A stretch of 64,000 bases of DNA, from the NCBI RefSeq assembly GCF_900458815.1, contig NZ_UHDZ01000001.1, forward strand, positions 1,364,001-1,428,000, read 5' to 3'. This DNA is from Staphylococcus saccharolyticus. GTDB lineage: Bacteria > Bacillota > Bacilli > Staphylococcales > Staphylococcaceae. Shown here one piece after another: positions 1 through 8,857 of the stretch (its first letter is position 1; each line of letters opens with the position of its first letter). The position numbers and the translations under genes are program-made. The notes below the pieces were generated by a model that was given only the letters and a program-made list of their open reading frames with translations, did no database searches and was not told where the DNA came from.

Positions 1-354
1 GCTGCACCCGACTTTAATGTCATAGCAGCTATTAATGAAAGATATGTTGGAACATTACCAATGAATGAAGCACTAAAAAATCGCTTTGTCGTTATAGAAG
101 TTGATTATATTAATGGTGACATTTTAAAAACAGTTATCAAGGAACAAAGCAGATTGCAAGAAGATTACACCATTCATCAAATTATTAAGTTTAATGAAGA
201 TTTACGTACAATGTCGAAACAGGGTCAAATTTCTGAAGAGGCAGCAAGTATCCGCGCTTTAATAGACTTAAGTGATTTAGTTACAGTGATGCCTATTCGA
301 AGAGCAATACAACGAACAATCATTGATAAATTAGAAGACGAACGAGAACAATAA
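1..354 (+). CDS. MoxR-type AAA+ ATPase, C-terminal part (5' end outside window)
   Basis: Reading frame 1 is open from the first base and ends with TAA at 352-354, so this is the 3' part of a gene that starts upstream. The visible protein has the NERYVGT...ALKNRFV pattern of the sensor/arginine-finger region of MoxR/CbbQ/NorQ-like AAA+ ATPases, where the enzyme discriminates its own paralogous loops, followed by the helical lid. Such ATPases act as chaperones that remodel a partner containing a VWA domain, and a VWA gene lies 45 bp downstream on the same strand, which supports the pairing. The VWA partner is broken, so the ATPase may have lost its client. The name NorQ-like rests on family resemblance only; there is no nitric oxide reductase in view. 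Confidence 0.75.
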   Translation, partial: AAPDFNVIAAINERYVGTLPMNEALKNRFVVIEVDYINGDILKTVIKEQSRLQEDYTIHQIIKFNEDLRTMSKQGQISEEAASIRALIDLSDLVTVMPIRRAIQRTIIDKLEDEREQ

Positions 355-399
355 GCCATTATCAATGCTATCGAGTTAAACTTTTAAAGAGGGATAAAT

Positions 400-2319
400 A
401 TGAGTGAGCGTTTCATAAAATTTAACGATGAACAATTAGATGCGAAACAAGTTATGATGTTACAAGATTTAGACCGTTTACTTTTAAAACATGAGCAAAC
501 ACAAGTCAAAATTCAAAAATTCCCTTATTATAATCCATTTAGTAATACACTTATAACAAGTTGGTTTTGGTCTCATCGACCTCGACATGTTGAACAAGCT
601 GGATTAAAAACAGATGTTTTACTTGCAACTTTTGGTTACCTTAATATGGATGCCTCAATTATTAATCAAGTTTTACATCACTAAGACTTTGAACATCCAA
701 AGTTCTTCCAACAACTTTTTAAATTATTAGAAGATGTACGTATTTTTGAACTTATCAGACTACATCGACCTAGCACAGCAACGTTCATCGATTTACGCTT
801 AGACACAAGACTTTCTTTTACAAACTCACAAATCAATGTCTACAAGACTAAGACAGTTTATACTGATTTATTATTTTTATATTTGGAACGTGCTTTTTTA
901 AGTCAAAATTTCTACGATATCCCTTCAATCCATCCCAAATTTGATGAAATTTTGGTTAGTATGTATCAAGATTTGCCTAATATTTTCCAAAATCAAACTT
1001 CAGAAGATAATATGTATCTAGCTGAACGTATTATGTACCAGGTGGATGATTTACTTAAGCAAGATATGTTAAATGATTATTATTATTTACCACAACAGTT
1101 ATATGAAGATATTTATGCCCACACCTATGAAGATTTAAAAGCATAGACGCGAGTAACACAGACGGACAAGATGGCACCCATGCACAAGATGATATAGAAA
1201 CTGAAAAAGCTGAGACAAAAGCAGCAGATAGTCATTCTAAAGGTGGCGCGTATTTAGAAATGGAACTTCATGAAGGCGAAAATAGTGAAGTAATGGCGGA
1301 TAATGATACTGCTAGAGAAGGCGATAGTACTGATGATATGACTGATATGATGACTAAAAAAGGTAAAGTTTCACAAAATACACTAGACTGTTAGGATGGA
1401 GGATTTATAGGTCAAAATCAAACTTTCCCTTTAGATGGTATAAATAAGAACATTAGCATTGATTGGAGAGTACCAGATATTACTCCACAAAATATCGTTG
1501 AATATCAATATTCTAAAAATGATGTTCAGTATGAAATTAAAGACTTAATTCAAATCATTAAAAAGACCATTGAAAGAGAACATCAAGATGAATGTCATAA
1601 TCTAACAAAAGGTTGTCTTCAAAAAGATCTGATTAATTGGTTTATGAAAGACCAACTTAAATTATTTTATAAAAAACAAGATTTAAGTCAATCATTTGAT
1701 GCAACATTTACATTGCTTATCGATGCATCTGCAAGTATGCATGATAAGATGGACGAAACTATGAAAGGCGTTGTACTGTTTCATGAAACATTAAAAATCT
1801 CTTAGTATTAAACATGAAATTTTAGCATTTAATGAAGATGCTTTTGAAGCCGATAATCGTGAACAACCAAATATCATTGATGAAATCATTAATTATAACT
1901 ACTCAATTTTCGAAAAGGAAGGCCCGAGAATCATGACATTAGAGCCGCAAGATGATAATCGTGATGGAGTGGCTATCAGAATTGCCAGTGAAAGGTTACT
2001 TCAAAGAAGTCATCAGCAACGCTTTTTAATTATATTTTCAGATGGAGAACCATCGGCCTTTAATTATAGTCAAGACAGTATCTTAGATACTTATGAAACA
2101 GTAGAACGTGCCAGAAAGTTTGGTATTGAGGTGTTCAATGTGTTTTTAAGTCAAGAACCTATAACAGAAGATATCGAACAAACGATACACAATATTTATG
2201 GTCAATATGCCATTTTTGTAGAAGGAGTGGAACATTATACCAAGTCATCTTTCCCCGTTATTAAAGAAACTTCTACTTCAATCTTTCTAAATAATATTAT
2301 GAGACAGATGGGTTTATAG
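400..2319 (+). pseudogene. VWA-domain protein (CbbO/NorD-like), broken by two nonsense codons and two frameshifts
   Basis: ATG at 400 follows a GAGGG ribosome site, and the full span (640 codons) is about the expected size of the staphylococcal VWA partner of a MoxR ATPase. Reading it through needs four repairs: TAA at 682-684, TAG near 1144 where the sense frame shifts, TAG at 1392-1394, and a return to the first frame near 1800. The middle segment encodes an acidic, low-complexity linker (about 1146-1390). The VWA domain follows, with its metal site (MIDAS) DASAS at about 1722-1736 and a FSDGEPS strand near 2037. The last 128 codons (1933-2319) are open. The lesions are spread through the gene, so this looks like an old pseudogene. 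A sequencing fault would have to strike four times. Confidence 0.85.
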
Positions 2320-2466
2320 TTCTTAAAATTAATTTAGTGTATATTTTCGAACTTATAAATATTTAAATCGAGTAAGTTTTAAATTTTCTGAAATTTTATA
2401 TAGACTTATAATTCTTGATTATGATAGAATGTTTGATGTTGCATTAATAGAAAAAGGAGCAGCATT

Positions 2467-3810
2467 ATGAATAAAAACACTTGGATTACAGGTTTTACTT
2501 TATTCGCCATGTTCTTCGGTGCAGGAAACCTCATATTTCCAACACAACTCGGACTCGATAGTGGACATTTCTTTTGGCCTTCAATACTTGCATTCGCATT
2601 AACAGGTATTGGATTACCTTTACTAGGTGTAGTCGTTGGGGCACTCGATAAACATGGCTATATCGGATCATTTAATAAAATATCACCAAAATTTTCGTTA
2701 ATCTTTTTAATTATAATATATTTAACGATAGGACCATTATTTGCAATTCCACGTACAGCTTCAACTTCATTTGAAATGACTGTCACTCCAATTGCTCATA
2801 CCAACGGTAGTTTAGCTTTATTTATTTTTACCGTTATTTATTTTTTAATTGTACTCTATTTATGTTTAAACCCTAATAAAATGATAGAACGCATTGGTTC
2901 TTTACTTACACCGTTACTGCTAATTACAATATTAGCAATGATTATTAAAGGGTTCGTAGACTTTGGCGGACATTCGTCAGGCATAGGAGATACAAAGATT
3001 TTCACTTCTAATTTTAGTGGCTTTTCTCAAGGATTTACGCAAGGCTACCTAACGATGGACGCGATTGCATCGATTGCATTCTCAATGATTGTTGTTAATG
3101 CAATTAAAACCACCGGCGTTCATCATGCTGATAAAATATTTAAACAAACGATTATCGCCGGTCTTATAGCTGCAGTTGCCTTGGTATTTATTTATATTGC
3201 ATTAGGCTTTATAGGTAATCACATGCATGTTTCTACTGGCAAAATGAAAGAACTAACAACAAATGGTCAAAATATAGGAACATATTTGCTAACTACAATG
3301 GCAACCAAAGGATTCGGTAATTTAGGAAAGTATCTATTAGGTATTATCGTCTCCTTAGCTTGTTTAACAACAGCATGCGGTCTTATTGTATCTGTAAGTG
3401 AATACTTCCATCGAATCTTACCTAAAATTTCTTACAAAATATATGTTATATTCTTTACTATAGTAAGTTTTGTTTTAGCAAACCAAGGACTTAATTCTGT
3501 CATTAAGATGTCAGTGCCAGTGCTAAGTGTAGTGTATCCGATAGCAATTACTGTTGTTTTACTCATACTTATTGCACGATTTATACCAACAAAACGCATT
3601 GCTCAACAAGTCCCCCTTGTTATAGTAACCATTGAATCTATATTAAGTTTAATTACCACTCAAGGGTGGTTCAAACTTTCATTTATAGATCACTTACCGT
3701 TAAAACATTATTCACTAGAGTGGTTTCCTATTGCAGTAATTGCGACAATTATCGGATATACCATTTCTTACTTCGTTAAACAGACACCAATTATTTATCA
3801 AAAAGAATAA
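2467..3810 (+). CDS. brnQ: Branched-chain amino acid:sodium symporter BrnQ
   Basis: 447 residues, the normal size for LIVCS-family carriers. The N-terminus [20 protein letters not shown] segment (residues about 9-27, [13 protein letters not shown]) is the family hallmark, followed by about 12 hydrophobic membrane spans. It imports leucine, isoleucine and valine with sodium. The start is set by AAAAGGAGC seven bases before the ATG. It stands alone: a broken VWA gene ends 147 bp upstream, and a bidirectional hairpin at 3832-3869 ends it. Staphylococci carry two or three brnQ paralogues; the position next to telA/xpaC and acyP matches the copy called brnQ3 in S. aureus, but the number cannot be fixed from sequence alone. 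Confidence 0.9.
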   Translation: MNKNTWITGFTLFAMFFGAGNLIFPTQLGLDSGHFFWPSILAFALTGIGLPLLGVVVGALDKHGYIGSFNKISPKFSLIFLIIIYLTIGPLFAIPRTASTSFEMTVTPIAHTNGSLALFIFTVIYFLIVLYLCLNPNKMIERIGSLLTPLLLITILAMIIKGFVDFGGHSSGIGDTKIFTSNFSGFSQGFTQGYLTMDAIASIAFSMIVVNAIKTTGVHHADKIFKQTIIAGLIAAVALVFIYIALGFIGNHMHVSTGKMKELTTNGQNIGTYLLTTMATKGFGNLGKYLLGIIVSLACLTTACGLIVSVSEYFHRILPKISYKIYVIFFTIVSFVLANQGLNSVIKMSVPVLSVVYPIAITVVLLILIARFIPTKRIAQQVPLVIVTIESILSLITTQGWFKLSFIDHLPLKHYSLEWFPIAVIATIIGYTISYFVKQTPIIYQKE

Positions 3811-3831
3811 ATAAATTAAGTTATAAAAAGA

Positions 3832-3875
3832 CACGCATGATAAAATACATTTTACCTACAACATGCGTGGTTTTT
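3832..3875. terminator. Bidirectional terminator between brnQ and telA
   Basis: Perfect 8-bp stem CACGCATG (3832-3839) with CATGCGTG (3862-3869) and a T run at 3871 on the plus strand. It lies between convergent brnQ and telA. Confidence 0.7.
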
Positions 3876-3877
3876 AT

Positions 3878-5004
3878 TTAATCCTTACGCATAGACAACA
3901 GATGCTGTTTTAAATCTTGTTCCATATCATTTAATTCTCTTTCAGCTACTTGTCGTTTTTGACGTCCATCTTGTTGAATTCTTAAAGTCTGTTCAATAGT
4001 TTCAATGATATCATTTTGAGTTGTTTTAAGTGTTTCAATATCAACAACACCACGCTCGTTTTCTGTTGCTGTCTCAATTGCATTTTGTGTAAGCAAATCA
4101 TTAGCTGAAACAGCATTTCTTTGTCTCATCAAAGTAAGGGCAATAACCATTTGATTTTTCCAGATGGGAATACTTGTTAAGATAGAACTTTGAATCTTTT
4201 CAGCAAGCGCTTAGTTAACATTCTGAATCATCCGAATTTGAGGTGCAGTTTGGATGGCAATTTGACGTGATAATTGTAAATTATAAATTCGTTTATCCAA
4301 ACGGTCTACAAATTGCTCCATATCAGCAACAGCCTGAATGTCCATTTGGCTACCCATTTTACCCGTTTTGTAAACTTTTTCTTGTAATTTAGGAATCATT
4401 TCAATTTGAATTTCTTGTTTTTTCTCTTTGCTGCTTCAATATATAGTGTTACACCATCAAAATAATTTTTATTTTTCTTGTATAAACCATCTAATAATTC
4501 AACATTCTTGGTTAAATTTCCTTTATGTTTTTCTAATTGTATAGTTATACGATCAATTTGTGAACTTACAGATTGCATTCTCGAAAAAATTTCGTTTATT
4601 GATGCTTTCGTTCTTCTAAAGAAACGTTTCAATTTTGATTGTTTTTCAGGATTCAACTCGTTACGATTTACTGATTTTAACTTTCCCATTAATTGATTTA
4701 ATACATCTCCAACAGGACCCATATCTTTCGATTGTACCTCATCTAACATTCGATGAGAAAATTGAGACATGTTTTGCTGTAGTTGAGTACCGAATTGTAG
4801 CAAGCCATCATGATCAAGAGGCTGAATTTGTTGGCTTATAGATTCAATCTTCTTTTTATCTTCATTACTTAACTGAGTTTTAAAATCCTCAACTATAGAA
4901 GGTTGGTTTGTCGATTGCTCTTCCATATATTGATCGAGTGGATGTGATTGATTACTACTTAATTCACGCGACATCTCATTCATCTCTCCATTCCCATTAA
5001 ACAT
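3878..5004 (-). pseudogene. telA: TelA-family toxic-anion (tellurite) resistance protein, frameshift plus nonsense
   Basis: Three pieces together cover a TelA protein of about 376 residues. The first 202 codons (5004 down to about 4420) are open. A frameshift then occurs in a run of six T (4418-4423), where one base is missing: restoring it gives the continuous [21 protein letters not shown] at 4211-4213 then interrupts the second frame, after which [19 protein letters not shown] and the C-terminal 90 residues resume in frame. TelA/KlaA proteins are coiled-coil-rich cytosolic proteins linked to tellurite and cell-wall antimicrobial tolerance. The gene overlaps the upstream XpaC-like gene by 8 bp, as in intact staphylococcal pairs. 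Two independent lesions favour real inactivation; only the homopolymer lesion could easily be a sequencing error. Confidence 0.85.
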
Positions 5005-5626
5005 CTTTACGACGTTCTTGTTCTAATTTATTCAATTCCATTTCAATATCCAATCGTTCATAATCATCTTCATTTAGACGTTTTAAATCTGCAACCAAAG
5101 TCCTTTTTACTTCATCCAAAGTGATGCGAGTTTGTTCTAATTTCAATTTTTCTTGGTGCGTCTTACGTGACATGCGTGTTAATCGTGTATAGGCATCAAC
5201 TAAATTTAGAGCATTATCTAAATGTGAGTAAAAGAAACTTTCAACTTTAAAGAACATCCCTGGTCGCTGTTTAATACTCATATAAATTGAGCGAGAAATA
5301 CGATATATGTCATTGACCTGTCTAAAATCTTTAATAGAACGAACATTGATAAATGTTTTTAAAATATCTCTGATTTTACCATGCGCATGATTAAGTTGCG
5401 CTCTTACATATTTATAGTCTCTTCGTGATAACCCAATTTCATGAAGATATTTTCGTGAAGTGAGCCGTTGAGTAGGGAAGTATGATAAGAGAAATCCTCC
5501 CATTCCTATAAGTACATCTAAAATGAATGACACATCCCCCCATGCAAAAACAGTAACTAACCATGTGATAAAGGCTACTGGTATGCCCACTAACACTCCA
5601 AATATACGAGAAATGTTATATCTCAA
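4997..5626 (-). CDS. XpaC-like membrane protein (5-bromo-4-chloroindolyl phosphate hydrolysis family)
   Basis: 209 residues. Two hydrophobic helices near the N-terminus (about residues 8-28 and 33-50) are followed by a basic, largely helical cytosolic part ending in an E/R-rich coiled coil. This is the organisation of XpaC family proteins, named from a B. subtilis phenotype and of unknown biochemical role. The family pairs with TelA, and here the 3' end overlaps the telA start by 8 bp, so the two were co-translated before telA broke. The start codon is TTG (5626-5624) with AGGAAG about eight bases upstream; no nearer ATG fits. It may now act without its partner. Confidence 0.7.
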   Translation of the reverse strand: MRYNISRIFGVLVGIPVAFITWLVTVFAWGDVSFILDVLIGMGGFLLSYFPTQRLTSRKYLHEIGLSRRDYKYVRAQLNHAHGKIRDILKTFINVRSIKDFRQVNDIYRISRSIYMSIKQRPGMFFKVESFFYSHLDNALNLVDAYTRLTRMSRKTHQEKLKLEQTRITLDEVKRTLVADLKRLNEDDYERLDIEMELNKLEQERRKDV

Positions 5627-5651
5627 GTGTCATCTTCCTTTATATTAAAGT

Positions 5652-5921
5652 CTAAATCGTCTTGAACTCAGTTAATAATTCATCTACATTTAAATCTTCT
5701 ATATTATATGTTGAAACTGATGAGGCGGGTGATGCACCTTCAATTACTGATTGAGTGAATTGGTATAAAGCTTCATTTTCACCTTGCGCATATATATCTA
5801 CATAATCATCTACATTTTGAACTGTCCCTTTAATATCATATTGATTTGCAATGCGTGCAGTATAAAATCTAAATCCTACACCTCGTACATTACCAAATAC
5901 TTGTATATGTTTACGTTGCAT
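5652..5921 (-). CDS. acyP: Acylphosphatase
   Basis: 89 residues, the full size of this small family. It shows the signature GNVRGVGFRFYT at residues 10-21, with the phosphate-binding loop and catalytic Arg, and GTVQNVDD at about 32-39, with the catalytic Asn. It hydrolyses acyl phosphates such as acetyl phosphate or carbamoyl phosphate in the cytosol. The start has GAGGTGA upstream (about 5926-5932). It lies 25 bp upstream of the xpaC-like gene on the same strand and may share its transcript. Confidence 0.9.
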   Translation of the reverse strand: MQRKHIQVFGNVRGVGFRFYTARIANQYDIKGTVQNVDDYVDIYAQGENEALYQFTQSVIEGASPASSVSTYNIEDLNVDELLTEFKTI

Positions 5922-6079
5922 AAAATCACCTCTTATATTTATTATACGTATTTTAATTGTAAAAAACTAATAATTACTATATAAATCATCGGCCATAAGT
6001 ATGAGTCTTGAAACTTGATTTTGAACAATGAAAAGTTAAAATTGGTGTATAAGTTTGAAGGATGGAAGGGGAAATCAAA

Positions 6080-6388
6080 ATGTGGACAGTTGCCAAGATT
6101 AGGGCTGACTACGAAGGCTGGTGGCTATTTGAAGACTGGCCTGAAAAGGTTGTCGAGCGTTTTAACTTTAACAGTTATGAAGATATGTTAAAGCAATATA
6201 GGCAATTGGTTTGTAAATGTAAAGAATGCTTTGACAATTATGTAGTAGGCAAGTATAACATTTATGCTTTTTATAATAATTGTGATTTAAATTATTGTGA
6301 CGATTGTGAGGAGGATTTACAAATATTTTATAGTTTTATTATTTTAAAAAATAATGAGGTATATTTTAATCTTCCAAAAATTGATTAA
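6080..6388 (+). CDS. DUF1033-like small protein next to cspA
   Basis: 102 residues from ATG 6080. An in-frame ATG at 6062 also exists, but GGAAGGGG at 6064-6071 sits eight bases before ATG 6080 and the protein then begins MWTVAKIRADYEGWW, as DUF1033 proteins do. Two cysteine pairs (CKCKEC and CDDC, about residues 50-86) could bind metal; this is inference. It has no signal peptide. It lies 182 bp before cspA on the same strand, the place held by msaA in the S. aureus msaABCR region, but equivalence to msaA is not proved. Function unknown. Confidence 0.65.
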   Translation: MWTVAKIRADYEGWWLFEDWPEKVVERFNFNSYEDMLKQYRQLVCKCKECFDNYVVGKYNIYAFYNNCDLNYCDDCEEDLQIFYSFIILKNNEVYFNLPKID

Positions 6389-6570
6389 ATGATAATTTTC
6401 TATAATTGTATTGCAATTTAGCTATGACTAAACTATAATAATCATTAAGCAATTGTTTTATTCCATATTGCAAAGAATATTTGATTTTATAATACATATA
6501 AGGACACGTATTTTTTGTAATATGCGAATAATGCATATTGAAAGAATTTAGTCTTGGAGGTTTCAGAAAT

Positions 6571-6771
6571 ATGAAACAAGGTACAGTTAAGTGGTTTAAT
6601 GCTGAAAAAGGTTTCGGCTTCATCGAAGTTGAAGGAGAAAACGACGTATTCGTACACTTCTCAGCAATCAACCAAGATGGTTACAAATCATTAGAAGAAG
6701 GTCAATCAGTTGAATTTGAAGTAGTTGAAGGCGATCGCGGTCCTCAAGCTGCAAACGTTGTTAAACTATAA
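6571..6771 (+). CDS. cspA: Cold-shock protein CspA
   Basis: 66 residues, a complete single OB-fold cold-shock domain with RNP1 KGFGFI (about 16-21) and RNP2 VFVHF (about 27-31). It binds single-stranded nucleic acid; in S. aureus this gene (also msaB) affects transcription and virulence regulation. The start is ATG 6571, with the strong site TTGGAGG about ten bases upstream, not the in-frame ATG at 6538 that lies before it. Codon use is biased to well-translated codons, as expected for an abundant protein. A 10-bp hairpin terminator follows at 6801-6830. Confidence 0.95.
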   Translation: MKQGTVKWFNAEKGFGFIEVEGENDVFVHFSAINQDGYKSLEEGQSVEFEVVEGDRGPQAANVVKL

Positions 6772-6800
6772 TAAATAGATTGTAGTAATTGACTTTAACT

Positions 6801-6832
6801 AACACCTTACAAAGCAGTAGGGTGTTTTTTAT
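6801..6832 (+). terminator. Terminator of cspA
   Basis: 10-bp stem AACACCTTAC (6801-6810) with GTAGGGTGTT (6817-6826), one G-U pair, a six-base loop and six T (6825-6830). Confidence 0.85.
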
Positions 6833-6851
6833 ATTAATACATATAGTATAT

Positions 6852-6886
6852 CAGAAAGAAATCGAAATTAATTTCTTTCTGTTTTT
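6852..6886 (+). terminator. Second terminator-like hairpin after cspA
   Basis: Perfect 11-bp stem CAGAAAGAAAT (6852-6862) with ATTTCTTTCTG (6871-6881), followed by five T. It may back up the cspA terminator and insulate the accessory locus that follows. Confidence 0.6.
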
Positions 6887-6894
6887 ATGCTCAA

Positions 6895-6935
6895 TACCAA
6901 AAATTATTAATTTGAATAAATAATAATTTTTGGTA
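6895..6935. repeat. Perfect 15-bp inverted repeat before the peptide locus
   Basis: TACCAAAAATTATTA at 6895-6909 and its exact complement at 6921-6935 with an 11-base spacer. There is no strong T run on either side, so it may be a protein-binding operator or transcript hairpin instead of a terminator. It lies about 135 bp upstream of the 25-residue peptide. Confidence 0.5.
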
Positions 6936-7002
6936 TACCTATGTTTTTTAAAATTAAACTCTCTAAACATCTTTCTTAATAAAATAGTCCTCAATATATT
7001 TT

Positions 7003-7046
7003 TATCAATTAAATAATAAAATTGTTTTTTTTTAATTTAATTGATA
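7003..7046 (+). promoter_or_regulatory. Leader hairpin immediately before the peptide ribosome site
   Basis: Perfect 12-bp inverted repeat TATCAATTAAAT (7003-7014) and ATTTAATTGATA (7035-7046), with nine consecutive T (7025-7033) in the loop. It ends four bases before the AGGGGAAG ribosome site at 7050-7057, so it could influence translation or RNA stability of the peptide gene. This role is inferred. Confidence 0.4.
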
Positions 7047-7068
7047 AGTAGGGGAAGTAGACAATATT

Positions 7069-7146
7069 ATGCCAAATCATTTTAAATTATTAAAAGTTTT
7101 AATTGGTCGTTTTTCTTTTGGTTACCGTGGTCGTTTCATTAAATGA
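7069..7146 (+). CDS. Putative 25-residue cationic peptide (possible bacteriocin or signal precursor)
   Basis: ATG 7069 to TGA 7144-7146 encodes MPNHFKLLKVLIGRFSFGYR plus GRFIK. It has three Lys, three Arg and one His and no acidic residue; hydrophobic and aromatic residues alternate with the basic ones, as in membrane-active or exported peptides. AGGGGAAG at 7050-7057 lies 11 bases upstream. The stop overlaps the start of the CPBP protease gene (ATGA, 7143-7146), which ties translation of the two together and supports it as a real gene. Downstream are two small membrane proteins and an ABC transporter. A peptide that is cut, exported or guarded against by these neighbours is the simplest reading. 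No known peptide family was recognised; a non-secreted leader peptide is the alternative. Confidence 0.45.
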   Translation: MPNHFKLLKVLIGRFSFGYRGRFIK

Positions 7147-7694
7147 TAAATTTAAAGCTAATTAATTTATTCATAACAATAATTATCATTATAGTATAAG
7201 CATAAGCATAAGAATATTAGTATACTTTAAATCATCCGAATATTCCGAATTTTTATCGCTGATTCTTGCTATTTTATTAAGTTTTATACTAATACCTATT
7301 TATCTCTCTTCAATATTTAATTATAAAACTGATCCACTTAAATTGTTATCTAAAAAATTTACTTTCATATTTTATAGTCTTATTAATTTTATTAGTCTAT
7401 GTTGATGATTATCAGTTATTTTCATTTAATTTCTTTATAGCATTAATGGAAGAATTTTTATTTAGGAAAGTAATATTTAACATTTTGCTAAAAAGCTTCA
7501 GTTTAATAATTCCTATTTTTATTGGTTCTCTACTATTTGCATTAATCTTACATCTTAATGAGTCGCTGGTATCTAATCTATTAGTAAGATTTCCTTCAAG
7601 TATAATTCTGTATGTTATAAGATATAAATTCAAAATTAGTTTTTCAATTATCATTCATTGGATATATAACATTTTAACTGTAGTAATGAGGTGA
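7143..7694 (+). pseudogene. CPBP-family intramembrane metalloprotease, two frameshifts
   Basis: Starts at ATG 7143, overlapping the peptide stop. The first frame stops at 7197-7199; sense continues in another frame to TGA 7403-7405, then returns to the first frame until 7694, giving about 183 residues in all. The last segment carries the three CPBP (Abi/CAAX protease) motifs: EEFLFR (near 7449), FALILH (near 7545) and HWIYN (near 7656). The family cuts within membranes, and in bacteriocin operons its members often serve peptide processing or self-immunity. The first shift falls in a short repeat of ATAAGC (about 7196-7212), a slippage-prone site. Lesions at two places make it non-functional as written. 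Confidence 0.7.
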
Positions 7695-7699
7695 AATTC

Positions 7700-7870
7700 A
7701 TGAAGTCGATATTATTGTCCTTATTTTTAAACTTTGTATTTTTCTCAATTTTAGCACTTTTAGAATTACATATTGATGTTTACTTGGCAAATTTATTAAT
7801 TATTTTAGTACCGTCTATTACATCAGCTATCTTAATTGCTTTTTCTTCAAAAATGAAGCTATATTTATAG
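7700..7870 (+). CDS. Small hydrophobic membrane protein (56 residues)
   Basis: ATG 7700 to TAG 7868-7870, with GAGGTG at 7688-7693 overlapping the end of the protease gene. The product begins MKSILLSLFLNFVFFSILAL, has a second hydrophobic stretch (NLLIILVPSITSAILIAF) and a short basic tail, so it is predicted to cross the membrane twice. It is intact, unlike its neighbours. Small two-span proteins of this type are common as immunity or accessory subunits in peptide-export loci, but no family was recognised. Confidence 0.5.
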   Translation: MKSILLSLFLNFVFFSILALLELHIDVYLANLLIILVPSITSAILIAFSSKMKLYL

Positions 7871-7874
7871 TTAA

Positions 7875-8115
7875 ATGTAATTAAAAACCTAATTTTTTAC
7901 ATTATCTATAGTATATATAATGCATCTTGATGGTTACTTATCCTACATCGATAGAGCACAAATCACTAGAAGTGATATTGAAATTAAAATTTCTCCAAAT
8001 ATGCTTGAATTATCTCACATAATCTTCTTTTTTTGTTTATTTAATACCTCAATTGATTGTATTTTTTATTAAATATAAAAAATATAAAACAGACGAAATT
8101 AATGCTAGAATTTAG
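7875..8115 (+). pseudogene. Second small membrane protein, frameshifted
   Basis: A plausible start ATG at 7875 is followed at once by a stop. Shifting frame gives VIKNL then FFTLSIVYIMHLDGYLSYID and a polar stretch ending near SPNMLELSHIIFF. A second shift in a run of seven T (8028-8034) is needed to continue VYLIPQLIVFFIKYKKYK to TAG 8113-8115. The repaired product of about 80 residues has one span at each end and an external loop of about 40 residues. The stop lies 11 bases inside the ATPase gene. Function unknown; location suggests an accessory subunit of the ABC transporter. Confidence 0.4.
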
Positions 8116-8857
8116 AAATGTATATAAATCTTTTAAGAAAAAAAGTACTATGTGATGTTAATTTCAAATTATTAGCTAGTGAAATGGTGGGGCTCATAGG
8201 TTCTAGTGAAGCTGGAAAATCAACATTAATGAAACTAATAGCTAAAACTCAATTACCATCTCAAGGAAATGTTTATTTTAAAAATACGGATATAGATGAC
8301 TCCCACAATATGATTAAAGATTTTTCTTTTATGATAGGGCAAATATATTACCCAGAGTTAAATGCAAGACAAAATATTGAAAATTACCTAAAAATTAATA
8401 ATAAGATTAGCTATTCAAGCGAAATCCAAACAATGCTTAACATAGTAGGTTTAGAAGATAATGATAAGAAAGTTAAAAATTCTTCATATGGAATGAAACA
8501 AAGAGACTCTGTTTAGCTAGTTGTTTAATTACTCAACCAAAAGTAGCTATACTAGATGAGCCATTTTTAGGCCTAGATCTGTTAGGAGTAAGGGAATTAA
8601 ATAATATAATTGAAAAGTTTTCAAAAGAAAAAAACACCTTATTTTTAATTTCCATCAGTTAAAATTGTGATAGATTTCTTTTATTAGAAAACCACCAAAT
8701 TAAAGAAATTGACTTACATAATAAAATAATCACTCAGAAGTTAATATTCAAAAATTCTATAACCAATGCCTTAAAACTAAAAGCTAATTTCAATTTCATC
8801 AAAAAAATTGACGGAAATTCAATAACAATTATTAATTCGGATTTTATCCTCTTTTAA
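8102..8857 (+). pseudogene. ABC transporter ATPase of the peptide locus, broken
   Basis: ATG 8102 begins MLEFRNVYKSFKKK; an A-run shift near 8138-8143 moves sense to the next frame, with Walker A GSSEAGKST near 8192-8218. The signature region reads SSYGMKQR (near 8484). A second shift near 8505 returns to the first frame for ASCLITQPKVAILDEPF (Walker B) near 8519-8570 and GLDLLG. A TAA at 8660-8662 then interrupts the H-loop region, and the tail runs on to TAA 8855-8857. The family is that of single-domain ATPases of peptide or antibiotic exporters. As written it cannot make a full ATPase. It overlaps the preceding small gene. Confidence 0.75.

Noticed and set aside
4478..4841. Plus-strand frames opposite telA
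   Set aside because: They lie antisense to the recognisable TelA coding sequence and have no ribosome sites.
6538..6570. Longer start for cspA
   Set aside because: The extra 11 residues are not part of cold-shock proteins and cover the strong ribosome site at about 6555.
6852..6935. Possible miniature transposon formed by the hairpins after cspA
   Set aside because: The two hairpins have different arms and no target-site duplication was found around them.
7412..7654. 80-codon minus-strand frame in the peptide locus
   Set aside because: It is antisense to the CPBP motifs EEFLFR, FALILH and HWIYN on the plus strand and resembles no family.
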